This document shows, in pieces, positions 9,071 to 16,722 of a stretch of 64,000 bases of DNA (positions are counted from its first letter, which is position 1; every line of letters starts with the position of its first letter). The position numbers and the translations under genes are program-made. The notes below the pieces were generated by a model that ran no database searches, was not told where the DNA came from, and worked only from the letters and a program-made list of their open reading frames with translations. The stretch comes from G965202915 sp965205955. Its GTDB lineage: Bacteria; Pseudomonadota; Gammaproteobacteria; Eutrophobiales; Eutrophobiaceae. The stretch is taken from contig OZ242192.1 of the NCBI GenBank assembly GCA_965205955.1, positions 1,240,001 to 1,304,000 of the forward strand, read 5' to 3'.

Positions 9071-9945
9071 TGAAATACGTTTTTATCACCCAACATAAGA
9101 AGGTCTGGCCGGTCGACGTGATGTGTCGCGTACTGGGTGTAAGTCGCAATGCCTGGTATCGGTATTGCCAACGACGGCGGCAGCGGCCCGCGGCGGCGCA
9201 TCAGGCGATGCTGTCGGTCGTTCGAGAGCTGGCCAGGGACAGTGGCTACAGCTACGGGTCACGGCGCATACAGCGTGCGCTGCAGGCACTGGGCTATTGT
9301 GTGGGCCGCTACCGGGCGCGCTCCCTGATGCGCCAGGCCGGTGTATGCGTACGCTACCGTAAGAAGTACAAGGTGACCACCAACAGCAAGCACCGCCAGC
9401 CGGTGTTTGACAATGTGCTGGGGCGGAAATTTACCACCACCAGGGCAGATCAGGCCTATGTGTCGGATATCACCTATATCTGGACACAGGCGGGCTGGCT
9501 GTATCTGGCGGTGTGTATAGACCTGTACTCCCGTCGCGTGGTGGGCTGGAGCATGCGTTCACGGATGAACCGTTGTCTGGCCACAGACGCGCTACGCATG
9601 GCGATTGACCAGCGCCGCCCAAGTGCGGGTCTGGTGGTGCATTCGGACCGCGGTTCGCAGTATGCCAGCTATGCCTGGCGCCGGCTTGTCAAAGCGCATG
9701 GCCTGGTGGGCAGTATGAGCCGCAAGGGCAACTGCTGGGACAATGCGGTGGCGGAGAGTTTCTTTGCGAGTTTGAAGAAAGAGCGGGTGCACTCGAAGCG
9801 CTATCAAACCCGCGCTGAGGCGCAACGGGATATACTGGACTACATAGTGATGTTTTATAACAGCCGGCGGCGGCATTCGTATCTGGATTATGTGAGTCCC
9901 AATCAGTACGAAGCCGCGATGACTGGATTGAAAAAAGCCGCTTAA
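9070..9945 (+). CDS. IS3-family transposase OrfB (DDE integrase domain)
   Basis: 291 aa from a GTG that shares its G with the orfA stop. The frame stays open upstream to 8905 and beyond the A7 slippery run, so an OrfAB fusion is possible. DDE residues appear as YVSDITY (first Asp), LVVHSDRGSQYAS (second Asp) and CWDNAVAESFFASLK (Glu). Residues 50-90 carry the HTH_21-like segment. It is intact. Whether it is translated alone or only as the fusion cannot be settled from sequence. Confidence 0.9.
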   Translation: MKYVFITQHKKVWPVDVMCRVLGVSRNAWYRYCQRRRQRPAAAHQAMLSVVRELARDSGYSYGSRRIQRALQALGYCVGRYRARSLMRQAGVCVRYRKKYKVTTNSKHRQPVFDNVLGRKFTTTRADQAYVSDITYIWTQAGWLYLAVCIDLYSRRVVGWSMRSRMNRCLATDALRMAIDQRRPSAGLVVHSDRGSQYASYAWRRLVKAHGLVGSMSRKGNCWDNAVAESFFASLKKERVHSKRYQTRAEAQRDILDYIVMFYNSRRRHSYLDYVSPNQYEAAMTGLKKAA

Positions 9946-9981
9946 CTGGGGTGTGACAAAATGCTTGACCATTCCAACTCG

Positions 9982-10072
9982 ACTTCCCCCCTGACAAGGG
10001 GGGTGCAGGGGGGTTAAAACCATTGAGACCGGACTCCCAAACCCCCCCAGCCCCCCTTGTCAGGGGGGAGTT
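9982..10072. repeat. 91-bp G/C-tract palindrome, intact (unit 3)
   Basis: Second intact copy, starting 3 nt after the right IS3 target copy. It differs from the unit 2 copy at one base that I can see (cccccag versus cccccaa). Confidence 0.8.
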
Positions 10073-10175
10073 AAACCAGGGACGCACTTGTTCTTCCCCC
10101 GCCAGGTCGCCCTGCCGGTGCCTGCGACTGAACCACTTCATCCAGTCGTACAAGTTCTGCCGTGTGCCGGTCTCA

Positions 10176-11543
10176 TCACTGCGTTATTCCTTTTAATGCG
10201 GCCAGGTCATCCTGCAGGCTGCCAAGGTTGATCCGGTGTATGTGCAGTTGCGGTGTCTGGTATTTTTCAATGTCATCCGGCGGGGCATGATGATCGCGGA
10301 TGAGTGTCCATAGGGAAGGAAGGTTTGTTTGCGCAATCAGTTCTATGAGCTCCTTCCGCTCTTGATTGAAGTCCAGCAGTACGCCTGTCAGGCTGTTGTA
10401 TCGGGTGATGTTTCGCTGCACCAGGCGGGTGAGTTGCTGGAAGGGGTGTAGCCGGCATTGTGTGACGCAGGCAAGGGTTTCGAGCATGTTGGCTGTGCCG
10501 GCCAGACCGCGACCGGAGGTGAAATGAAATGCGTCCTCCCCGACAAGCAACAGGTCAAGGAGGCAGTCCTGGCGCTCCATTGCAACAAGGAATGAGGAGA
10601 TGATGGATACGGCTTCTTCAAATACGGGATCGGGTGTGTGGGTAGAGAAGGTGTCCAGTATGAGGGCGGAACGGGAAAAGTATTCGTCCTGGTATTCTTT
10701 TACGATGGGCTGGTTGCGCTTTGCGTAACTGCGCCAGTGTATGGAGCGCAGGGGATCGCCGGGGCGGTAGGCTCTGAGCGACATAAATTCGTTTGATTCG
10801 CCGACGGGGGAGGCGAGGTTTACTCCCCGGTGTTGAATGAGCCGTCTGTTTTTGAAGGGAATGGCGGGGAGCGGGTAGAGTTTGGGCAGGATGATCAGTT
10901 TGTCGTGTGCGGGATAGGTCTTGAATGAGCGTATCAGGCCAAGGGGATCGGTTTGTGCGATTTTGATTCGGTTGAAATAGAGGTACCCCCGGCGTAGCGG
11001 GATGAGTTGCAGGGAGGCCGGGGTTTTTTCCTGTTTGGCTATGTGGTCGATGTGTGCGGGCCGGATAATGCCGCCGCGATTTTTTTGTATCAGGCTGGCC
11101 AGTCTCGGATAGCCAATGAAGCGGTCGTATATGTTTCTGTGCCGGTCATGCGGGTCATGGCTCTGTATGTACTCGCTGAATGCGGGGAAATGGTCGGTCA
11201 ATTCGTCAATGAGCAGCAGGTTTTTGCAGGCGCCTTTCGAGCGATTTTCGATGTGGCATTGGTATGAGAGGGTTTCGCCGTTGCATCCGTGATCGGGCAG
11301 TTGCCGGGTGATGATGAATTTTCCGCGAAAGGCGTATATGTATATGCTTGAGACCAGCAGTAAGGCGAGGCAGATGGAGAAGATCTGGAAGGCAAGGGTT
11401 TGCCGGGTGTCGATGCCGAATGCGCCGGAGGCGATCAATACGGTCAGCACCAGCCAGCCGTTGGGGGTGAAACGAAAGCGCAGCCGGCGGCTGAGTAAGT
11501 AAATGATTCTGAAGTTTTTGTACAGGGCTTTGCGTAGCAGCAT
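10176..11543 (-). CDS. DUF58 domain protein, MoxR-associated
   Basis: 455 aa. Two N-terminal hydrophobic segments (near residues 32-48 and 50-70) precede a long soluble part containing the DUF58 signature GDPLRSIHWRSYAKRNQPIVKEY (quoted in part: GDPLRSIHWR) near residue 265, then a von Willebrand A-like fold. In this family the protein is thought to be a client or partner of the MoxR chaperone ATPase. It starts 6 nt after the moxR stop, so they form one transcript, and tgpA originally followed closely. Confidence 0.88.
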   Translation of the reverse strand: MLLRKALYKNFRIIYLLSRRLRFRFTPNGWLVLTVLIASGAFGIDTRQTLAFQIFSICLALLLVSSIYIYAFRGKFIITRQLPDHGCNGETLSYQCHIENRSKGACKNLLLIDELTDHFPAFSEYIQSHDPHDRHRNIYDRFIGYPRLASLIQKNRGGIIRPAHIDHIAKQEKTPASLQLIPLRRGYLYFNRIKIAQTDPLGLIRSFKTYPAHDKLIILPKLYPLPAIPFKNRRLIQHRGVNLASPVGESNEFMSLRAYRPGDPLRSIHWRSYAKRNQPIVKEYQDEYFSRSALILDTFSTHTPDPVFEEAVSIISSFLVAMERQDCLLDLLLVGEDAFHFTSGRGLAGTANMLETLACVTQCRLHPFQQLTRLVQRNITRYNSLTGVLLDFNQERKELIELIAQTNLPSLWTLIRDHHAPPDDIEKYQTPQLHIHRINLGSLQDDLAALKGITQ

Positions 11544-11549
11544 AGTCAG

Positions 11550-12482
11550 TTAGACGGGTACCGGCACGCTGTTGAGGATTTCATTGACTACGAAGTCAGC
11601 GGTGTTCCCGGAAAATTTCGATTTGGGATCAAGGGATAAACGGTGGGCAATTACGTCACAGGCGAGTTCCTGGACGTGATCGGGGGTGACGAAGTCCAGG
11701 CCGTCAAAGAATGCAATGGCCTGTGAGGTGCGCATCAGCGCCAGGCTTGCGCGGGTGCTGGCGCCATTGCGTATGCCTTCAATTTCACGGGTTTTTCGGA
11801 CCAGATCGACGATGTATTGTTTTATTTCTTCGGCGATATGCACGTCCGGGATGCGCCGTTTCAGTTCCAGTATTTCGGCTTTATCCGTGCAGGCTTGCAG
11901 GGTATTCAGCGGGTGAGATTTGCTCTGGCGGGAGATGATGTTGAGTTCTTCGCTGCGGGTTACGTAGCCGGGACTGAAACGCATGCTGAACCGGTCCATC
12001 TGCGCCTCGGGCAGGGGATAGGTGCCGTGGTATTCAATCGGGTTCTGGGTCGCGACCACAAAGAATAGTTCGTCCAGTATTCTGATGGTTCTGTCGATGC
12101 TGACCTGCGCCTCGCCCATCGCCTCGAGCAGCGCCGATTGTGTTCGGGGCGAGGCGCGGTTGATTTCATCGGCAAGCAGTATGTTGGTGAATATGGGTCC
12201 CTGGTGTAGTTCAAAGGATTGTGTGCCTTGATTGAATATGGATACGCCTAATATATCGGTCGGCAGCAGATCGGGGGTGAACTGAATGCGCTGAAAGTCT
12301 ACGTCAATGGATTTTGCCAGCGCCTTGGCAAGGGTGGTCTTGCCGGTGCCGGGGAAGTCTTCGAGTAAGACATGCCCGCCCGTCAGGAAACAGGCCAATA
12401 ATTTGCGTATGGAATCCGATTGCCCTTGAATAACATTTTCGATATTATTGAAAAGACGCCGGTATGTTTGATTGTCTGCCAA
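11550..12482 (-). CDS. MoxR-family AAA+ ATPase
   Basis: 310 aa, usual size. Walker A is EDFPGTGKTT (residues 41-50), Walker B is LLADEINRASP (near 105), followed by the sensor region VVATQNPIEYHGTYPLPEAQ. MoxR ATPases act as chaperones for metal or cofactor insertion and for VWA/DUF58 partners. It is the first gene of the minus-strand moxR-DUF58-tgpA operon and is divergent from the nitroreductase, with 76 bp of promoter space between them. Confidence 0.93.
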   Translation of the reverse strand: MADNQTYRRLFNNIENVIQGQSDSIRKLLACFLTGGHVLLEDFPGTGKTTLAKALAKSIDVDFQRIQFTPDLLPTDILGVSIFNQGTQSFELHQGPIFTNILLADEINRASPRTQSALLEAMGEAQVSIDRTIRILDELFFVVATQNPIEYHGTYPLPEAQMDRFSMRFSPGYVTRSEELNIISRQSKSHPLNTLQACTDKAEILELKRRIPDVHIAEEIKQYIVDLVRKTREIEGIRNGASTRASLALMRTSQAIAFFDGLDFVTPDHVQELACDVIAHRLSLDPKSKFSGNTADFVVNEILNSVPVPV

Positions 12483-12558
12483 GTTACGATTGAGTATCTG
12501 TTCTGATTAGGATCATAATATAATCCCGTACACGCAAAAAATGAAATAACAAGCAGTA

Positions 12559-13170
12559 ATGTTTAGTAAAAAAGCTGAAATTTCGGCGCCTGTCGATGAG
12601 CTCATAGCCAAACGCTGGAGTGCGCGCGCATTTGATCCGGAGAGGATGATCAGCGATGCGCAGTTGTTATCCCTGATTGAAGCGGCGCGCTGGGCGCCGT
12701 CCTGCTACGGGGAGCAGCCCTGGCGGTATATAGTCTGTAATAAGGCAGGCAATCCGGCCGCCTGGGAAGCGGCGTGTTCTTGTCTGGTCGAGGGTAATCG
12801 CAGTTGGGCGCAGAAGGCGCCGCTATTGATCATTGCGGTGGCCGCCGGGGAGTTTTCGCAGAATGGCAGGCCGAACCGCTGGAGTGAGTATGATACCGGC
12901 GCCGCCTCGGAGAATTTAAGCCTGCAGGCGGCGTCCATGGATTTAATCGTGCATCAAATGGGCGGCTTCGATGCGGAGAAAACCCGTTCGGTATTTGCCA
13001 TTCCGCAACAATATATGCCGATGGCGGTCATAGCCGTGGGCTATCAGCTTGCGGAGGAGCATATCCCCGATGAGATCAGGGAAAGGGAGTATGCGCTTCG
13101 CAACCGGAATACGCTGGATGAAAATTTCTTCGACGGCGCCTGGAACCGGGCAATCGATCTCAATCCCTGA
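12559..13170 (+). CDS. Nitroreductase-family flavoprotein
   Basis: 203 aa. FMN-binding features are visible: RWSARAFDP near residue 20 and ARWAPSCYGEQPWRYIV near 42-58, and a C-terminal glycine-poor tail typical of the family. Members reduce nitro groups, quinones or related substrates with NAD(P)H as cytoplasmic dimers; the substrate cannot be told. It stands alone, 32 nt before the MATE gene in the same direction. Confidence 0.88.
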   Translation: MFSKKAEISAPVDELIAKRWSARAFDPERMISDAQLLSLIEAARWAPSCYGEQPWRYIVCNKAGNPAAWEAACSCLVEGNRSWAQKAPLLIIAVAAGEFSQNGRPNRWSEYDTGAASENLSLQAASMDLIVHQMGGFDAEKTRSVFAIPQQYMPMAVIAVGYQLAEEHIPDEIREREYALRNRNTLDENFFDGAWNRAIDLNP

Positions 13171-13202
13171 AGCGCCGTTATTTTGACTGCCGGCTGTTCA
13201 TT

Positions 13203-14530
13203 GTGAACAGAGACAATATCAGGCGGACTTTCCGGCGCATTGCCGCCCCGATGATCCTGTCCAACGTCTCCGTGGCATTGTTGGGATTGGTCGATACGGC
13301 GGTCATTGGACATTTGGATTCAGCCTATTATCTGGGCGCAGTGGCGCTCGGCGCCGTGGTTTTTGACTTTTTGTACTGGGGCGCCGGCTTTATACGTATG
13401 GGCACGACCGGTGTGGCCGCGCAGGCGTACGGCAAGGATGATGTGCGACAAATACCGGTGATACTGGCGCAGTCGGTATTGATGGGGCTGGGCATCGGTA
13501 TGGTTATCTGGCTGCTTCAGCGCCCGATTATTGAATTGGGCATACTCATTGTGAATGGCAGTCCTCAGGTGGAGGAGCATGCGCGCACCTATTGCCGGGT
13601 GATGATGTGGGGAGCGCCGGCGGTGATGACGATGTTTGCCGTCAGCGGCTGGCTGCTGGGCCTGCAGAAAATCGCAGCGACCGTGTATATCGTCGTATTT
13701 ATCAATGTCCTGAATATCATCCTGGATGTGGTTTTTGTGCTGCTGCTGAATATGGAGGTACGCGGGGTCGCGCTGGCATCGGTCATCGCACAATATGCGG
13801 GGGTTATGCTGTCATTGTTTATTGTGGCCCGTGAGCTTGAGAAACATGCCGCGCCATGGTCGTTGCGGCGCATATTCGAGGCGCCGGGTTGCGAAAGTTT
13901 GTGAGACTGAATCATGATATTTTTATCAGAACGGTTTGTTTGATCGTGGTGTTTGCATTTTTTACCCGTGAAGGCGCAAGGCAGGGGGATGTGATTCTGG
14001 CGGCCAATGCGATTTTGATGAAGTTTTATTTGTTGATGGCCCTGAGCCTGGACGGTTTTGCCCATGCCGCCGAAACAATGGTGGGCAGCGCGATCGGCAG
14101 GGAGGATCGCTCCCGTTTGATCGCCACGCTAAGGTTGGTATTTGCCTGGTCTGCGGGGTTTGCGCTGGTGTACTCGATATTTTATGCGCTGGGAGGAGCC
14201 TGGCTGATTGACTTGCTGACCGATCTGGAGGCGGTGAGACAGGCGGCGTATGAGTATCTGCCCTGGATGATCCTCTCGCCATTGGTGGCGGTTTGGTGTT
14301 TCGCGCTGGATGGGATTTTTATCGGGGCGACCCGGGCGAGTGAAATGAGAAATTCCATGCTGGTTTGCGCCTTTGTGATCTTTTTTCCCTGCTGGTTTGT
14401 TTTTTCACCGCTGGGCAATCATGGGTTGTGGCTGGCGTTCACTGTGTTTCTGGTTGCCAGGGGGATCAGCCTGCTGCTGATTTTCATGCGCATTGAACAA
14501 AAACAGGGCTTTATCAATGCCCGCTATTAG
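13203..14530 (+). pseudogene. dinF: MATE-family (DinF-like) transporter with a -1 frameshift
   Basis: Two overlapping frames together make one MATE transporter of about 440 residues. The first (GTG at 13203 to 13904) gives about 223 residues of family sequence ending IFEAPG. The match then continues one frame earlier as LRKFVRLNHDIFIRT through to 14530. Restoring one G to the GGG run at 13886-13888 joins them exactly. Conserved MATE elements are present on both sides (LVDTAVIGHLDS; LDGFAHAAETMVGSAIG). Either the gene is inactive, the run is a sequencing error, or expression needs a slip. The 3' end overlaps hslR by 4 nt (convergent). Confidence 0.85.
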
Positions 14531-14937
14531 TCGTTGTTTATCCGTTTGAATTTGAGCAGGTTGCGCCGTTCCTGTTTGCTGGGGCGGCGGTGTGTGCCGG
14601 GATGCCTGTCTGATTCGGCCTTGCGCTGTAGCGCGAGCGTCTGGCGCGCCTCGATGCTTTGCTGCTGCTCCTGATACAGGGTGGCCGCTTCCGTTGCCGA
14701 GCGCCGGCGGCCGGATAGCTTCAATACCGTTATATGAAATTGATAGGGTTTTTTGTGGATTTGCAGGAGATCGCCAATTTGAATGGTTTTTGAGGGTTTG
14801 GGGCTGCTGTTGTTGAGTTTGATTTTCCCGCCCCGTAAGGCTTTGGCAGCCATGCTCCTCGTTTTGAAAAAGCGCGCACACCAAAGCCATTTGTCCAGAC
14901 GCATGCCGGTGGCGCTTGAGTCATCCTGTTTTTTCAT
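14527..14937 (-). CDS. hslR: Hsp15-type S4-domain RNA-binding protein
   Basis: 136 aa. The S4 domain is at residues ~12-60 with the signature MRLDKWLWCARFFKTRS and GGKIKLNN; a basic C-terminal tail (HRRPSKQERRNLLKF) follows. Hsp15 binds free 50S subunits carrying a stalled nascent chain after heat stress. Length matches the family. It is divergent from moaB and convergent with the MATE gene. Confidence 0.9.
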   Translation of the reverse strand: MKKQDDSSATGMRLDKWLWCARFFKTRSMAAKALRGGKIKLNNSSPKPSKTIQIGDLLQIHKKPYQFHITVLKLSGRRRSATEAATLYQEQQQSIEARQTLALQRKAESDRHPGTHRRPSKQERRNLLKFKRINND

Positions 14938-15034
14938 ATAAGGTGTACCCTATGATTGGAGCATTATTGGATAGTAAGGATATTTCCCTCCCGTGCAACC
15001 TTCGCCTTCCCTGAATGTCTGAAAAGCGTACACG

Positions 15035-15559
15035 ATGACTGAAAGAGAAAGACAATTTAAGCCGCTGCATATTGCAGTATTGACCGTATCGGACACGCGC
15101 ACAACAGAAACGGATACCTCCGGCGCATTGCTCGCCGGGCGCTTGCAGGAGGCCGGCCATGTTCTGCATGAAAAAAAAATAGTTGTGGATGACATCTATG
15201 CAATTCGCGCTATAGTCGCGCACTGGATTTCACAGCCGGAGGTGCATGCGGTGCTGACTACCGGCGGTACCGGTGTAGCCGGAAGGGACGGCACGCCGGA
15301 GGCAGTGCGTGTGCTGTTCGATAAGACGCTGGATGGTTTTGGTGAAACGTTCCGGGCTGTTTCCTATCAACAGATTAAAACATCGACCATGCAGTCACGG
15401 GCGGTAGCCGGGGTGGCAAACGGCACCTATATATTCTGCATTCCCGGCTCGACCGGCGCCTGCGCAACCGCATGGGATGATTTGATCGCGCAACAGCTCG
15501 ATTATCGCACCCGCCCCTGCAATCTGGTGGAGTTGATGCCAGGATTGCAGGAGCAGTGA
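15035..15559 (+). CDS. moaB: Molybdenum cofactor biosynthesis protein MoaB
   Basis: 174 aa. The MogA/MoaB fold has the molybdopterin-binding motif LTTGGTGVAGRDGTPE near residues 73-88 and the C-terminal IPGSTGACATAWDDL segment. It is the adenylyltransferase-like family that activates molybdopterin. No other moa/mog genes are nearby, so its pathway partners lie elsewhere. Confidence 0.93.
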   Translation: MTERERQFKPLHIAVLTVSDTRTTETDTSGALLAGRLQEAGHVLHEKKIVVDDIYAIRAIVAHWISQPEVHAVLTTGGTGVAGRDGTPEAVRVLFDKTLDGFGETFRAVSYQQIKTSTMQSRAVAGVANGTYIFCIPGSTGACATAWDDLIAQQLDYRTRPCNLVELMPGLQEQ

Positions 15560-15666
15560 TCAGGACCCGCCGGTGAGGGTGGCAAAAGCCGGTAAATGAT
15601 AACAACAGTTTGATATAGTGGACTACCAATGAAAGTACGGAATTACCCACAACCCACGTTCAAATT

Positions 15667-16722
15667 ATGAATGCCGGAAATTTTGCAGGCAGTCTGCTGA
15701 TCCTCCTGTTTGTTGTTGATGCCCTGGCCGGGGAAGCGGCGCCTCCGGCCATGGTGCAGGTCGAGGAGACCCTCAATACCGAGATCGCATCTACTATTAT
15801 GATCCCGGGCACGGTAATAAGCCGTGATGATTCGCGTATTTCCCCGAAGGTGAAAGGCACGATTACCAGGATCCTGGACGTGGGCGATTCTGTAAATAAG
15901 GGGGAAACGCTGTTTGAAGTCGATGCAATCGAGTATCAACTCGAGCTGCAGGAATTGGAAAAGTCGATGATGTCCATCGAAGCGCAAATGATGTTTTATC
16001 AGCGGGAGTCGGGAAGACTGGAAAAGCTGGCGCAGGAAAATAATGCGGCCAGAAACAGATTGGATCAGGCGCAGTCTGAATACAGTAAATTTTTCGGTGA
16101 GCTCAACGTGGTCGAAGCCAGGATAAAACGCTCCCGTGATGAAATACGCCGCACGAAGATACTGGCGCCGTTTTCCGGCGTGATTACCGAGCGTTTCAAG
16201 GCCGTGGGCGAATATGCCGATCCGGGAGATGATGTGCTCAGGCTGGTGAATCAGGAGAACCTGGAAATTCAGGCGCGCACCCCGCAATATACGGTTCCGT
16301 TTATACGGCGGCATAAAAGTCTGACCGTAGTCGGAGGCGACCGGAATGCGGATTTCGATATACGCACGATTGTGCCGGTAGGGGACAGGGTCTCCCGCTT
16401 GTATGAGTTGAGGCTGGAGTTTGACGGCGATTACTGGATGGCCGGTCATGCGGTCAAGGTGGTCGTTCCCATCGGAGAGAGTAAGTCGGTAATCGTTGTT
16501 TCGCATGATGCGCTGGTGATCAGGCGTGACGGGACGAAATTGTTCCGGATCAATCAGGATAATATCGCCGAACTGGTGCCGGTCACAACCGGTATTGCCA
16601 ACAGAAAATATATTGAGGTGAACGGCGATATTCATGCCGGCGACCGGGTGGTCATTCGCGGTAATGAAAGGTTGCGCCCCGGACAGGCCGTTCAGATACA
16701 GGTGCCACCGGCCGGACTGTGA
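15667..16722 (+). CDS. RND efflux periplasmic adaptor (membrane fusion protein)
   Basis: 351 aa. An N-terminal signal peptide (LLILLFVVDALAGEA) leads into the barrel-sandwich/lipoyl halves (SPKVKGTITRILDVGDSVNKG near residue 60, quoted in part: GTITRILDVGDSV; and LAPFSGVITERF near 167) around a coiled-coil hairpin (residues ~85-160), then beta-barrel and membrane-proximal domains. It bridges the inner-membrane pump and an outer-membrane channel. Its TGA overlaps the GTG start of the pump gene by 4 nt, so the two are coupled. No outer-membrane factor gene follows. Confidence 0.93.
   Translation: MNAGNFAGSLLILLFVVDALAGEAAPPAMVQVEETLNTEIASTIMIPGTVISRDDSRISPKVKGTITRILDVGDSVNKGETLFEVDAIEYQLELQELEKSMMSIEAQMMFYQRESGRLEKLAQENNAARNRLDQAQSEYSKFFGELNVVEARIKRSRDEIRRTKILAPFSGVITERFKAVGEYADPGDDVLRLVNQENLEIQARTPQYTVPFIRRHKSLTVVGGDRNADFDIRTIVPVGDRVSRLYELRLEFDGDYWMAGHAVKVVVPIGESKSVIVVSHDALVIRRDGTKLFRINQDNIAELVPVTTGIANRKYIEVNGDIHAGDRVVIRGNERLRPGQAVQIQVPPAGL

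Larger units (their letters stand above)
8710..9976 (+). mobile_element. IS3-family insertion sequence, complete
   Basis: 1267 bp with TG...CA ends. The outer 36 bases of both ends align without gaps (TGAAGTGGT... against TGGAATGGT... read inward) and both finish with CCAGTTAAG. A 3-bp target duplication, act, lies at 8707-8709 and 9977-9979. Removing the element restores the atggcactcgacttccc sequence present in units 1 and 2. It carries overlapping orfA and orfB. Confidence 0.92.
8410..10165. repeat. Tandem array unit 3 (486 bp plus IS3 insertion)
   Basis: Third unit. Subtracting the 1267-bp IS3 element and one 3-bp target copy leaves 486 bp. After 10165 the sequence passes into gccggtctc next to the DUF58 stop, whereas units 1 and 2 are followed by another tgpA fragment, so 10165/10166 is the outer edge of the array. 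Confidence 0.9.
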
